Assembly: GCA_003952965.2 (NCBI GenBank)
Contig: CM025856.1
Location: 5,479,700 to 5,543,699, forward strand
DNA: 64,000 bases
Direction: 5' to 3'
Source: Morella rubra
Lineage: Eukaryota > Streptophyta > Magnoliopsida > Fagales > Myricaceae
Positions 1 to 12,468 of the stretch are shown one piece after another. The translations under genes were made by a program, and so were the position numbers. The notes beneath the pieces are model-generated. The model was not told the origin of the DNA and ran no database searches. It was given only the letters and a program-made list of their open reading frames with translations. The number at the start of each line of letters is the position of its first letter. Positions within the stretch are counted from its first letter, which is position 1.

Positions 1-242
1 GCATCAATTGATAGGTTTGAGCACTGCCAACTCCACGGAAGATCCTTGAACAGGAACTCGATCTTGCAAAAACCTAACTAAAAGAAAGGACGAAAGGCAA
101 CAAATTTCCAAAAGGATGGCTAAACACACGAATAGAACATACAGAAAAGTCCAGTTCACTATTGCAAGAAGGGATTACAAACCAGAAATACAAAACATTA
201 CTTAAAATCTATAAGTTCTATATTGGAGAAAAAAAAAAATTG

Positions 243-706
243 TTAAATATACTTTGCACCCTCCAACTATGAGAGTCTTGACACTGTACATCCCAAATTA
301 ACACATTTGAGATATTTTATACACCAATGATCAATTTAGACACTATGCACCCTTTAGTTCATTATTTCGTCAATTTGAAAGGAGAAGAGCGCACATGACT
401 ACCACTAGGTTTGTTGGCAGGTGACACGACAATTTTGCCCCCACATAAAATAAAATCCAACAAAAAATTGCTGCTCTTAGGTCATTCTTTTCAGCTTTTA
501 TATTATGTGGGATAAAAGTTTCCATTTTATTTGCCAAAAAAGATGGCAGACATGTGTGTTCTTTTCTGTCCAAATTGACAGATTAATGAACCTGACACGT
601 GCAAAGTGACTAAAATCAATAGTTGATGAATGAAATATCTCAAACGTAATAGTTTGTGGAGCAAAGTGTCAAGAGCCCCATTGTTGAAAGGTTTAAAACA
701 TCCTTA
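243..706. mobile_element. Foldback (long inverted repeat) MITE-like element
   Basis: The left arm (about 250-360) and the reverse complement of the right arm (about 595-700) share a diverged ordered set of motifs: CTTGACACT, TTTGAGATATTT, ATCAATTTAGACACT versus ATTGATTTTAGTCACT, and TTTGCAC. The middle includes a second pair, TCAATTTG and CAAATTGAC. There is no coding capacity. This fits an old non-autonomous DNA element lying in the last visible intron of the aminotransferase-like gene. Ends and target duplication were not resolved. Confidence 0.55.
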
Positions 707-1500
707 TCCAAAATGCTTTTAAGAAATGCTTGATAAAATGCACAAAGATCTAGCTCATCAACCATATGCAGGCTAACAATTGTATGCAATAATTGATCCA
801 CTCAACAAAGAGCCTAAATTATAGGCTAAGCTACAAAGTAGGCCCTCAAGGCTTGCATGAGCAATCAATTTGGTCAAGTGGTGCCCAACTGTTCAGATCG
901 TGGTCTACGTGGTCTTTCCTTCAGCATCTGTAGGAAGGCTGCCATTCAGTAGTCAAAACTATGCAAAACAAAAAAATGTTTTCAAATTACATTTTCTGTT
1001 TAAAAAAAATAGCATAGGACATTCACAATAAAAAGAACATCTAATACTTCCCCACCCCCACAGGCCGCAGCCTTATGATTCATATTTTTCCTCTCTCAAA
1101 CTTTGAGTCACATTATCACGAAAACTTTAAGTTTCTTTAGTTTTGGTTTGAAATGGCATCCTTGAAGGTTTGGGTGATTTGCAAGGCCAAGTTCACTGGT
1201 GCCGAATTGCCATTGGAGTGACACAAACCAGAATTTTCCGTAATGTGATTATTGGTCATTTGTACTATTACATACTCATAAAAGCCCTACCATTTCTTAC
1301 AAGTGTCAAAGTTTTGGACAAGATAATAATGATATAAGAAAAAATAGAGAAAAAGAACAGCCATCACCCAATGGCACTGAAAATTAGAACTTTCTTACTC
1401 GGAATTTGAGTTTCCCCTCTCACTCTCTCTCTTTTTAATCTTTGCCTTCGCATTTCCAGTAGCCGATCTTTGTTTTTTTTTTTTTTTTTTTATTTAAAAG

Positions 1501-1518
1501 TGCAATGTATACATTGCA
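1501..1518. repeat. Perfect 18-bp palindrome
   Basis: TGCAATGTATACATTGCA equals its own reverse complement. It lies just downstream of a run of T (about 1472-1490) inside the large intron of the aminotransferase-like gene. No function is implied by sequence alone. Confidence 0.6.
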
Positions 1519-2366
1519 TGATCTCTTGCCTGAACACGCTAAAGTGCCTTGTCCTTAAACTAGAAGTTGGTAAAAAGTTCATCAATTATTTTCTTAACAA
1601 AGCTACACATACAGAATTCCATGCTTTGATTGTGTGCATCCAAATCCAGCTGAGGGAGCTCTTTTTTACATGGAAATCCAAGATAAGTCCAATCCTACTT
1701 TGTAGCTCGACCTCATCTGGGCTTGTAAACTGAAACCAACCTTGGCTCTTTCTTTCAACCGTACCCCATGCCGAAGCATCCAAATGAAATTAGCCATATT
1801 GATAACCATAGTGTGAAAGCCATTAAGCCTGGCCCCACCAGTCACCATAATCATCTACTCAAAGGATGCCATCTCAAACAAAATTGAAGAAACTGAAACT
1901 TTTCTAAACAAGTGACAGAAAGTTTTAGGAAGAAAGTTTTTGGAGAGAGCACGTAAAGAGAGTACAAAACCCTGAATGTCTGTCTACTTTGCATCAGATG
2001 CGGCAATGGTTTCAGGCAGTATCATTTTGCTGTCCACCCGATGGTGGTGCCATTGATGCAACAACATCTTTTACCATGCACACGATGCCTTCTCCAATAT
2101 TTTACCAGGGAAACAAAATTTGAATGACTATACCAAAAATTGAATTGCGCACCCATATGGTCACTTAACAGCAGCCTGTATGCTGATGGAAGGATAACCC
2201 CAGTCTGGAAGGTGAGGACCAAATTGATCAAATCAATAGATTAACAAATGGATAGCTTGGAGATATTTAGAGAGACAAATTTATAGTGATCAAAGGGATT
2301 ATTTGCTTACAAAAGAAGCAGATTGTGAGGCAAATGACAAGGAAATAAATTGCACAAGTATCTTAC

Positions 2367-5300
2367 CAAAATGTCGAGGGGATTTCGTATCAGTATAAAG
2401 TGCTTTCCTTTCTTCATCAAATCACTCGGCAAACCAGATAGCCGCTGTTTTGCAATATGCTGTAGAAGGTGAAAGTAATGACATTATGAGATCATCAATT
2501 CGAAATTTATGTATTCTAGGAGCGGAAGCAGGAAAACTCTTGGAGAAGTTTAAGATTAATGACAGAAGTAAACAAAAATCTAATATTGAGCTTTGCAGGT
2601 ATAGATATAGCAGGCTCCATTCCATTATATTACGGGTTTCTAACATTATTGAGCCTTTTATTCTCTTTTGTATGAATTTTTTAGCACTTCTTTATCCCTC
2701 AAAATCTATCAAACCCCCAAATTACCAGTCATTCAGAATGTCCTAAGGAAGGAACCCAGATGTGATGCTTAGCTCCATCTTCTCCATCTTCTTTCAATTT
2801 TCTTTTTGGGAAACAATTTTCCATCCACTTCCAACAAAGAGTGCATCATCTTCTATGCCAATTCTTTCCCTAAAATCCAACCCATAAAAACTCAAAATCA
2901 TTCATCCACCAAACGACCCAGGAATTCAATTTACCATTCTCTAGTTCATTTCTCTGCCTCCAGAACAGACCCTGATTTTACCCTTTCTCAACCACATTCA
3001 ACTCCAAACCTCATTCCATTTGTTAATCTACTGCAAACCCCAAATTCTCTCCCAATTCACAGCCTTTTCCACCATGAAACCCAGACCATTTCCACCTGTA
3101 ACCCTTAAACAGTTTGTTCTCAGATATTCTGCCAGTAGTTTCCAAAACCCTGAAATCTTGAAATTTCACAACACAATCTTTCCCTTAAAGACCATTATCA
3201 ACTAAATCTAGAAACATCCTGCGTGCTGTCCCACATTACTATGGCTAAAAATACATATATGTGTAGGATTTCAAGAGAAATTTGAGAAATTTTAGGATTG
3301 TGTCTTGCATGCTGATCTTGTTATAGCAATCTGATAACTGCATAATACATTTGAAAAGTTAAGATTGTCAACTATAAGAGCTTTTTTATTTTCTTCTTTT
3401 TGTAGATAGCTTTTTGCGCATTTTAAAACAAGAGATGTAAAATCAAATTAAGAACCTTGTTAAGTTATTACAAATGAAAGTTATTCATTTCTAAAAACTA
3501 TGAATATTAATTTATTAACAGTATAATATTGCTGTGGACATATTACTAACTGAACCAAATAGCAACTTTAAAACAACAAAGAAAGGTATATCATCAAAAT
3601 ACTGTTTATACATGCATTCTAACTTGGAAAAGCTTGTTTTCTACCTTACAAAATCGATACTTCTTTCTTCCTGGACCATAGATGACTTCTTTGACAGCCT
3701 TTTTTCCATCTGAGTCCTACTCCAATCAAACAACATGAATTTTAGTTCATCCAAGTGAAGAAATAACATGATACATAATGAGAATAGAATTGAACCATTC
3801 AATAGTATAAAGAAACTGAGGGTCACCTAAATGTTGATATAAAGGTGCAACATGTCATTATCGAGTGCATAGAAATGATATAGGTAGCAACCAACAGCAA
3901 TAAAGGCAGAGCTGTCATAGATTATGATCCCCGACAACAAATCACACAAATCTCACCTTTAGTTGTGATTATTGAAAGATGAGAAAAACTCTTCTATTGG
4001 CAGGGCTTGTCCTGTATTTGAAATTTCAACTAAAAGGATTTCATGCAGAGAAATAACAACTTTTTTTTTTTTTTTATATAGAGTAAAAATTATTATTAGA
4101 AATAGAAAAAGAAAGTGAAAATAGTACAAAGGTTGTTCTAGATTCACCCTAGTAAATACAAGCGAATAAGCTAAAAAAATCCCTGAAAAATCTAAGAAAT
4201 GGCCCCCCCACATAGCATTAACCCATAGAAATAGAGAATGCATAAAAACACCCTGCAATCTCTCCACTTAAGAAGGTAAATCCACGAAACATCTATTATT
4301 CGTTCCCTCCAAAGACACCACCAAATAACAAGCATGGATCATCTTCCAAATTGCCTTAGCAACAGGATCTACAAACTTCCTTCCCCAACATAATAGGACA
4401 TCGACACACCCTTGCTGGCATAACCCAATGAAGATTCGTTATACCAAAAACATGCTGCCAGAAGCCCTCTAGCCATAAACAATGCAATAAAACATGATTA
4501 ACAGACTCTCCTCCCATCTTACATAAGTAGCACCAATCAAGGACACAAACTTCCCTCCTTCGAAGATTATCAATAGTCAAAATTCTACCATGTGTAGCCT
4601 CCCACACGAAGAAAAAAACTCTCGTGGGGTCACCTTTTTCTGCATGCACTCTTTTTCATCAAACATTATTTTGGATTTCTTGGTCGGTGATATGTTACAC
4701 ACAAGGAACGCAATTTCAATTCAGAAAAGTGCAAAGATGTAGCACCATCTGCTGAATTGCACAACTCTTAAAATTTATGTTCTTTTTTGTTTTCCTTCTC
4801 TTTGCCTTGTCATTTTATCTTGATCCTAGTTTTTATATACCTCATGTTAGTCAAAATTTACTCTTTAATGTAGCCAAATACGACAAGTCGGAAAGAATGC
4901 AATCGCACAAAAACCTCTAAGTCTCTCTGAACAAATGCAGATTATTATAGTCACATACCATTCTGGAGAGCAGTTCTTCCCTGTAGGGCCTATCCATGCC
5001 GGTAACCCGTAGGAAATTTGCATAGAGGGGTTCATCAAGCACTTCCATGTCATCTCTCTTAAATAAAGCACCAAATGAAACCAGAAATGAGTACATGACT
5101 GGGAAGAAAATATAGGACACTTTTTTCAGCACGTAAAAACCAAAACTACAAAATGTCGGCTACTTCTTAGGATCCAAAAGACACTAAGAAATTGATGCGA
5201 TCACAAGGCAATATCATAGCCATTTTCCTCAATCAGGAAAAAGACGAATAACCAGAAAAAACGAAGAAAAACTGCAACATCAAAAGCACAACAGACATTT

Positions 5301-6187
5301 TGGAGAAAAAAAAAGGTTCAGCAGTGGTTTTCTCTGAAATATCATACACAATTTCAATTATAGACAAGTAAGAAAGATGTCATAAATCTCTTGGAATTAA
5401 CCCAGATTCTTCAAACGTAAATTTAATGCCAGTCACCCTGAAAATGATGTGCATCACATTCGCAATGATCCATTTTGCATGAGAATAAGATAAGGCCTGA
5501 ATTTTTTTCAGAAAGTACTTTTCTCAACAATGCGGCGTCCAGATATCAGAAAGAAAGATTTGTAATAAGATACCACTAAAGCTTCGTTTCCCTTTTGTGA
5601 AGAGTGAGTACCTCCTTAAAGTAAGTTCCATTATGTTACACAAATAAAGCAATAATCAAGTTCGAAATGACCAATAAAGCGCGATCAAGCTTCAAAAGGA
5701 TGCCGAACCCAATTGTGAAGTGCACAAGGCTAAGATGTAATTGGAAACAACGACCCGTAAACAAAACAACCAACTAAACTCAGTTGTTTGGACAAGCGCT
5801 CTTTTGGAAATGAATAACATCAACCATTCATCATTTCGTCGCGAATAAAATATTGAAGTAGATAAAAAGTTCACCTAGGATCAGGTGGAAAGTTGAGAGA
5901 AGGCATTGTCACAAAAAAACCATTAAAGAAAAATCACCCCACCTTCCCACTAAACAAAAAGAAAACTAGACAATAAATTCAGTTGACTTCCAAGCCGCTT
6001 CTTTCCTTTCTTTTCCTTTTCGCTTCGTTTCTAAGCAACCAATCAGAGAGTTAACCACCAAAGGAATAAACAAAACGTGAGAGAAAGATACCTGAGCAAA
6101 GGAATACATGAGACCGGTGCTGATCGATCTTGGAGCGGACCATGAGTGGATCACCTCCACCTCCATCTCTTCCTTTTGCTGACTCAT
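2367..6187 (-). CDS. Branched-chain-aminotransferase-like protein, 5' part only (PLP-dependent, At3g05190/At5g27410 type)
   Basis: Four exons in consistent phase were found: 6187-6092, 5057-4959, 3716-3645 and 2459-2367, all with GT/AG borders, giving the first 120 residues. The protein begins MSQQKEEMEVEVIHSWSAPR; family members usually start at the second Met (MEVEVIHSW). Conserved blocks are SAPRSISTGLMYSFAQ, RDDMEVLDEPLYANFLRVTG, VIYGPGRKKYRFCK and GKHFILIRNPLDIL. This N-terminal half is the P-loop/sulfotransferase-like domain that precedes a class-IV aminotransferase (D-amino-acid aminotransferase-like) domain in this plant family. The aminotransferase half is not in the window: no matching exon was found between 1 and 2366, so the next intron is at least 2.3 kb and the gene runs off the left edge. 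The introns hold a LINE remnant (intron 3) and a foldback element (in the intron at the edge). Identity is confident; the family's biochemical role is poorly known. Confidence 0.85.
4060..4670 (-). mobile_element. 5'-truncated LINE (non-LTR retrotransposon) remnant with zf-RVT domain
   Basis: On the minus strand, 4649-4356 encodes a recognisable zinc-binding reverse-transcriptase C-terminal domain (zf-RVT): RVFFFVWEATHGRILTIDNL, then DWCYLCKMGGESVNHVLLHC, then WLEGFWQHVFG. The spacing of the CxxC and HxxxHC residues is typical of plant LINE ORF2 C-termini. About 280 bp of 3' UTR follow, ending in a homopolymer that reads as poly(A) on the minus strand (about 4076-4060), which is the expected LINE 3' end. 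The rest of ORF2 is missing, so it is dead on arrival. It sits in the third... and fourth-exon interval region of the aminotransferase-like gene, between its exons 2 and 3, in the same orientation as the host gene. Target duplications were not found. Confidence 0.8.
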
Positions 6188-8050
6188 TTCTCGATGAAAT
6201 GCAGGTTCGAATTGCAAAATATATTTTCACTCTATCATCGAAGACGCTTTCTCGGGAGTTGTTTGTTTGTTCAATTTTTTTGAGAGTCTAAAATTTTTAC
6301 TGTATAAACACATTTTATAAATTTTAATAAATTTTACAACTTTTACACATATATTTCACACTTTTCATCGACCTTAATAAATTTCGATATTTAAAAGATT
6401 CTCGAAATTTTGTGAATGTCTCTCAAAATTTTGATAAACAAACGCCGTATTTATTTGTGCGACTGTATCGTATGCCGTACAGTGCCAGCATCAATCCAGG
6501 TGTCCTCTCCGTGATTTAAAATTGACAAAAAACGAAGAAGATAAAACCAAGGTGATGTTCGTTTTCATGAAATCTTTAGGATTATGATGAAATTGTGAAA
6601 ATTTAAGTGATGTTAAAGTTGTGTTGGTGTGCGTGCAGAAATTATTAAAAGATTAATGTGTTAAAAAAGATAATAAAGTGTTGTATTGGAATACGTGTGT
6701 GTTGTGATGTTTGGATTGTAAAAATAAAAGTAGGATGCAAATCCTACAAAAAAGCTCAAGATGAACATGCCCCAAATAACCCAACAAAAATTAGAAAGGA
6801 AAATTTTTCTATTTTTACATAAACTACTGGAGACTTAAAAAAAAAAATACATAAACTATTTCGGTCAAAGTTCTTAGAAATCTTTATAAGGGAGCTTTAA
6901 TGGTCTACAAATAGAGTTAAAATGGGCATTTAGCAATTTTAAGATGCCAAAAAAAAATCATCATTATAATATAAGATCTTAGGAAATATTGTTGAACGGT
7001 ATCTCAAGAATAAAAGAAAAATGGTTGAACGGTAACTATGTTATGGATTATTTTCTTAAAAAAAAAGAAAAAGAAAAAAAACACTCTCATAGTTTAAGAT
7101 TTCAAAATAACGAAATAATTATAAAATGTCTATAGACAAGTGACCTTCGTAATTAACAAGCTTATGATAATTTTGGGAGACTAGTGATCATTATATATTA
7201 ACTAGTTGACCTTCATAGTTAAAATAGAATAATTGTAAAATAATACAAAAGGAAATGTAAGTGTAGCATTTTAATTTTAATTTTTTTCATTTGTTTTAAG
7301 AGAACCAATTATGCTTACTAGAGAATTCAGACCACAGAAATTAAAAGTATTTTGTCATAATTATCTTCATTCATAATAGTCTTATAAAGGCTTTTTAATG
7401 TAATGTGGAATCTATATATATTCTTCTTCTTCTCTCTGAGTTCCCCCTTCTTTATTCTTCTTCTTCTAATATATTTTCCTCTGTATTACTAAATATCTTC
7501 TTCTTTTTTGTCTAAAGTTTCACGATCCCTTAAATCCCATGTTTCATATTTATTTTCACGCTCAATTGGTACAATTATTTGAGCGACAGCCATAAATATA
7601 AACTTTTTTTTTTTTCACAAACTTCGTTCAGAACGCCTGTTCAAAATGCAGCCGCAATTGAGCCAGAGGGCCACAGCTGTCTGGCTGAGGTGGGGCATTC
7701 TACGAATCAAAAGTCACAACAAGCGCAAGTTTATGGGGTTATATAATACACGTATGTCCGACAAGTTGCACTTGCAGGCCTACAGCCCTCACAACTTGTC
7801 TATTTTGCAGAAAAACAAATATAAGAGAAGAAAAAAAACAGAGAACTTATATACCAATACAATATCTTGGCTTAGAGAGGAAAACAAAAAACAAATACCT
7901 TGATCCCGGGTTATCGATAGAACATTGATATCTGATGGTTTAAAAGAAAATAACAAATCAGAACTCAAGGGTCTCTTTTCATTGGGAACAAGCCAAAACA
8001 GAGACCACAATGTCAATGTGACAAAACAGCAGCATGGGAACCTCGCAAAG
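6188..8050. other. Intergenic: 5' flank of aminotransferase-like gene and 3' flank of the methyltransferase gene
   Basis: AT-rich spacer with A/T runs and several overlapping short open frames that show no family resemblance. It should hold the promoter and 5' leader of the aminotransferase-like gene (near 6188-6500) and the 3' UTR of the FAM86-like gene (near 7700-8050). A pyrimidine-rich stretch of TTC repeats occurs at 7423-7505. No gene was seen. Confidence 0.5.
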
Positions 8051-11000
8051 TTACTTGTATTTGAGAACAAGAAGTCGGACACTAGACCTATCATATGAAT
8101 GCATGTAAGGAAGCAAATTGACGGGCTTGTGAGTTTCAGTTAGGTCTGTAATACCAATGTTAGCTTGGTCTACCAGAGAAACAAACCGATTGAATGTGTC
8201 GGCATTGCGAATAACAAAAGCAATATAAGCCACTGGCCCTTCCCCTGACCCAAAATTTGAAATGCCATCACAAATTCTTTTGCCTCCACAAGCACCAAAT
8301 CCATCACCATTAGCATTCCCATTCACTTGATTAGCACCATTGACTCTACCATCACCATTAGCGTTCTCATTCCCTTGATTAGCACCATTGACTCTACCAT
8401 GCAATCCGTCATCCTTGTCAACAGCATTTCCATGATTTGGACCATAGCATCTACTAAGAATAGGTTTACGATCTGACAAGCAGCCCTGACCACTGGCATT
8501 CCGCTTCTGGGAGTATGATTTCTTCTGGTTCAAAAGAATGGCAAGTACCCGAACAAGATGCGGGAGGCATAGTGGATCATATATAATGTCTGCACCCAAA
8601 CTTAAGAACAACAAAGAACAGAATTTCACTAATTTCAGTGATGAAAGAAGTAACAAACAGAAGTAAAGAGCTCCATGTTTTGGTTGCCCTTCATGGATCC
8701 AAAATTCCAACTAATGGAGCATAGGACCTAAAGATTCCCTAAACATAAACATTGAATTGAATTGCCTTTGATTTCAAAAGGGCAAAGAAATTGGAAACAT
8801 AAGCTCAAAAATAAGATACTCTGCATAGTCACTGGAAGCACATATAATTGAGTTAGAGTACTCACACAACATCCGGCTTCAAGTCTTGGAGCTCAATTTC
8901 TGATGCAGATTCCCATGGCAGATGAATGCACTTTACCTAATATTTTCAATTTGTTTCAGCTCACAACTGCTATAGGTTCCTTCATTATGCGGTCAACACC
9001 ATCAATATCAAAAACCATTTCATTTGTCATTATCAAGACTCACCATATTTGGACCTTCAGAGCTTCTTTCTGGCGTATCCGTTTTAACTCTCAAGTTGTT
9101 GGACTCTAAATTGAGCTTCATGTTCATTAAAGTAGACAGGTCACCATCACTTAATATCAACTGTACCAAACACAGAATTCCAAGGGGGTGATCAACCACG
9201 CAGAATGTTTGGATAATGTCTTTCTTTAGTTAAGAGACATTGTTGATGACAAAGACAGAAAAACAAACAATAGAAAAAAAGAAGTTAAAACAACTCTCAG
9301 CACTTTGAGAGACAGAAACAACCTTGGCAAAAACCATGTTTTATAGTTTTGCCATGAGTAACTGATGCGCTCTGCAGGGGAACCACTTGAAACTTTTTGG
9401 CACCGTTGACATTCACAAATCGAAGGATGTTTACAAAAGACCTCCAACGGTGGTAAAAGGAGATGCTTTTCTAACTTGTATTATGAACAGAGTTGGATAT
9501 TGCATAGAATACCTTTGAGGCTCTAACATGTGCAAGACAAATGCCAACCAAACCAACACCTGAACCAACCTGTTTTCAAACTCCTCATTCATGAATGCTA
9601 TCAACAAAGAGCACAGTTTGTAGTCGCAGCTAAAGTAAAGAAAACCTCGATTGCAGACCTTACCTCAAAACATGATTTATTATAGACTAATTCTGGAAAA
9701 GAAAGTATGAACTCTGACAAAAAAAGACTCGAAGGCCAAACCGAACACCTGCATTATCCAAGCCATTGCTACTTTAAACTAGTCCAAGATGTCAATATAA
9801 CTAATAAATAAAGTAGCATTTATTTCTTCAGCCGAAAATGAAAATGGTTACATAATTGTAGATAGGTCCAAGAAGCAAGGATGCAAAAAAATTTATCACA
9901 ATATTCAAATAACACAATAGATTAGTTTCTAGTAGCAAGACAACCTATAAACTTAGAAAGCCTCACCAGACTTGCTTTATTCTAGGAGAAAAGGTGAAAT
10001 TTAGGACCTGGTTTAGTGGAATCCACTGGCCCACTTCGCTAAACAGGCCACAGGCAAACTAGTAATGGCAGGACAATTGAAACAAGCATCAAAAGATTAA
10101 GCAGTCAAACCCCTAACTCAATTCTTTCATGGTGTCATTAAACTCTGTTCTTACTAAATCTACCCAAAGCCAATTCTCGCACATATTTCTCACGACTAGT
10201 CCCCTTTCTAGCACCTCAATCCTACACATTTGCATCATAACAGCACCATAATAACCAACTCGTCCCAAGTATAAAAAGGACTGATTTGTAGGCCCACCTG
10301 GCCACTATAGCAGAACTAAAACGATTTGATAAGTATTCCTAGTCCAACGATTAATACTGAAAAAAGTCATCAACAGTTTGGTTTTGCAGATATCACTTTC
10401 AAGATAGAGGCATCATCAACGAAGCTTACCCAGTATCACCTTCAAGCATGTTGAGAGAACATTGGAGTTGGATCACCAATTTCCTTAAGTCGGGACAACT
10501 TGGGAGCTCAAAACTTCCTGGAAGTACCAAAGTCAAACTGAACATAAGCCAATGCAAAAATAGCACCCACCATCAACTGAACACAGATTTTTACCATCAG
10601 GAAAAAGAAATGAAATGGATTTGCAGACCCTTGAATTTCTTTTCACCAAATTATCATCCTATCAAACAAACAAATTTGTCAACATAATTCAATTAACAGA
10701 GTTATCGATATAGAAAAACACAAATAATTCAAATAGCGCTTTAATTAAGAAACCCCTCTCCTAGCAAACTATACCTTCAATGACGTCATGTAAAATGCAT
10801 ACTGTTCATATAACTCATCTAAAACAGCACCATGGTTCAGCTCAATTTCAGTTATCAGCTTCTTTAGGAAATTCTTCAAGTAAGGGGCATGATGTTTTCC
10901 AGCCTGCATAGACCATTCAACTGAACAAAGGTTTATACTTGAGGTCCAATAAAAATTAAAGGATTTGCTTTGTTGCCGAGAACAACTGAAAAACCTCCAG

Positions 11001-12018
11001 TCAAAACTGAAGGTTTACAGCAGCAATTAATATTGACCTGAAATTGAAGACCTTGTAAATAAAAACTCTGGTGTAGTACCAAGCCTAATTATAGTGGTAC
11101 TAAACTCCACAGAAACCAAATAACATGAGACATACCCGTAAAATAAGGGCTAGAATAACATAGAACACTCATTTTCTTCAGACTTAGAGCCTTCTTCTTA
11201 TCGTATTCATAACCAACTATCAATTAAGAAAAACCAACCAGAGACCAAATAGGGACTTCAGGAAACTTCACCGCCTAAGAATTATGTTCAATTGGAAAGA
11301 GGAAGAGGAAAAAGAAATCATCCAGGCCCTTAGTTATTTTACTTTATTTTTCACCTAGTTTGGCCTGGTCAATCCCTTTGAGTTTCATTCTTGTAAAAGC
11401 ACTCCCCAAGCGGGATACTTAAAGCGTTAGAGCTACAGCGCTGTACGGCTCAATACGCGCAGCGCCTAGTCTCCATCGTTTCTAGGACTACTGGGGTATC
11501 TAATCCCATTGCCAACAAAGAAATCTTTACACGCGCAAGAACCGTTCCCACACTAATTATCGATCAATAATCCCACAACCCATCACGCAGAGATAAAGCA
11601 CCAAGGCATTAACGTGCAGTTCGATTCTCAAAACTATAATGAAACAGAGGGTAGAGAGTATGTACAGCTTTGTCTAGGCAATGATCCCAAATGAACCTCT
11701 GTACTATCTCCGTAACCGATCCTCCACCGCATACTCTACAATTCAACAAAAAAACACGTTCATACAATCCCAAGCTGTTAAAACTAGGAAGAAAAGATGA
11801 ATGCGGTACACTTTAGCTACGTGCTCCACAATTAGCTAAGATGCACCATGTCATGCTAAGATGTGCCGACGCTTGCAACTGAGACATGGAAGGGGGAATG
11901 TTATCCTATTCTAGCATGCGCCGTGTTTAATAAAAAGTGCGTGCTGTGTGTAGGCTGAACAGCTGAAGTGCGCTGAGGAATACCGGGCCAAGGCGACCAA
12001 GGAATCAGTGGGTTCCAT
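8051..12018 (-). CDS. FAM86/EEF2KMT-like protein-lysine methyltransferase (At5g27400 type)
   Basis: Ten exons in consistent phase: 12018-11984 (coding part), 11735-11666, 10903-10775, 10658-10595, 10517-10430, 9748-9664, 9569-9513, 9160-9044, 8936-8866 and 8600-8051, giving about 421 residues. Family blocks: MEPTDSLVALA, GGGSVTEIVQRFIWDHC, APYLKNFLKKLI, LQCSLNMLEGDTG, VWPSSLFLSEFILSFPE, then SAM-binding motif I VGSGVGLVGICLAH, post-I ILSDGDLSTLMNMKLNL, and the seven-beta-strand acidic motif LGADIIYDPLCLPHLVRVL, ending in RLLVLKYK. Human FAM86A/EEF2KMT methylates elongation factor 2; the same role here is inference. Start problem: an ATG at 12083 opens MAEQELDP but is out of frame with the conserved LLPFVLYLVSAFLAMEP segment, so the first in-frame Met is at 12018. 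A low-complexity insert (RVNGANQ repeats) precedes the C-terminal segment. Intron 2 contains a plastid 16S fragment. Confidence 0.88.
8301..8396 (-). repeat. In-frame coding minisatellite, two 48-bp units
   Basis: Positions 8301-8348 and 8349-8396 are near-identical 48-bp units. They encode two 16-residue repeats rich in Asn, Gly and Asp (GRVNGANQ followed by NANGD variants). The unit length is a multiple of three, so copy changes keep the frame. They lie in the last exon of the FAM86-like gene, between the LGADIIYDP motif and the C-terminal strand, where a surface loop would tolerate expansion. Confidence 0.8.
11368..11512 (-). pseudogene. Plastid 16S rRNA fragment in nuclear DNA (NUPT)
   Basis: On the plus strand this reads as the reverse complement of the middle of plastid 16S rRNA: TTTGAGTTTCATTCTTG, GCGGGATACTTAA, GCGCCTAGT, then the universal 790-loop segment GGACTACTGGGGTATCTAAT. 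It carries scattered substitutions and small deletions relative to the remembered plastid sequence, and similarity stops abruptly after TAATCCCATT. It lies in intron 2 of the FAM86-like gene. This is a plastid-to-nucleus transfer, not an rRNA gene. The plastid-type wording (TTTGAGTTTCATTCTTG, CTACTGGGGTATC) differs from plant mitochondrial 18S, which has CTACCAGGGTATC there. Confidence 0.85.
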
Positions 12019-12468
12019 GGCGAGGAAAGCTGAGACCAGGTAAAGAACGAAGGGGAGGAGGGATCGAGCTCTTGTTCCGCCATGGCTAAACCACGGCTGG
12101 GGTCTTTGGTGGATTTAGAGCTCGAGAGTCGCGAGGGAGAATGAGAAAGAGGAGGGCTTTTAGTGGAAAAAGCGATGACAGTGCTACAAGTCGTTTAGTG
12201 GAAAAACTAAATGCTTGCAATATTCTATTAATGATCTACACGACACATAATAACATAAACTACCAGCTAGCGTTTACAAAATTGACTTCTATATATTGAA
12301 GTTGAATCTCAAGACTTTTCAAGAATATTGAGTCATTAATAACCACTATTACAAAATTAATACTCTAACAAGCAGTGACTGATCTAGAAATTTATCTTTG
12401 GAAGAATAAATAATATTATAATAATTATTGTTATGTTATATTATATATATGCCTTGGTATATATATAA

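Noticed and set aside
1586..2231. Several overlapping minus-strand open frames that might be the missing aminotransferase exons
   Set aside because: None matches the expected next block after NPLDIL, and the frames overlap one another.
2806..3205. Plus-strand 100-codon open frame
   Set aside because: Low-complexity Ser/Pro/His/Asn composition, lies in an intron of the minus-strand aminotransferase-like gene, with no family match.
8347..8404. CRISPR-like spaced repeat
   Set aside because: Only two contiguous 48-bp units with no spacers, in a plant coding exon.
11368..11512. A functional rRNA gene
   Set aside because: Only about 145 bp, diverged, and inside an intron.
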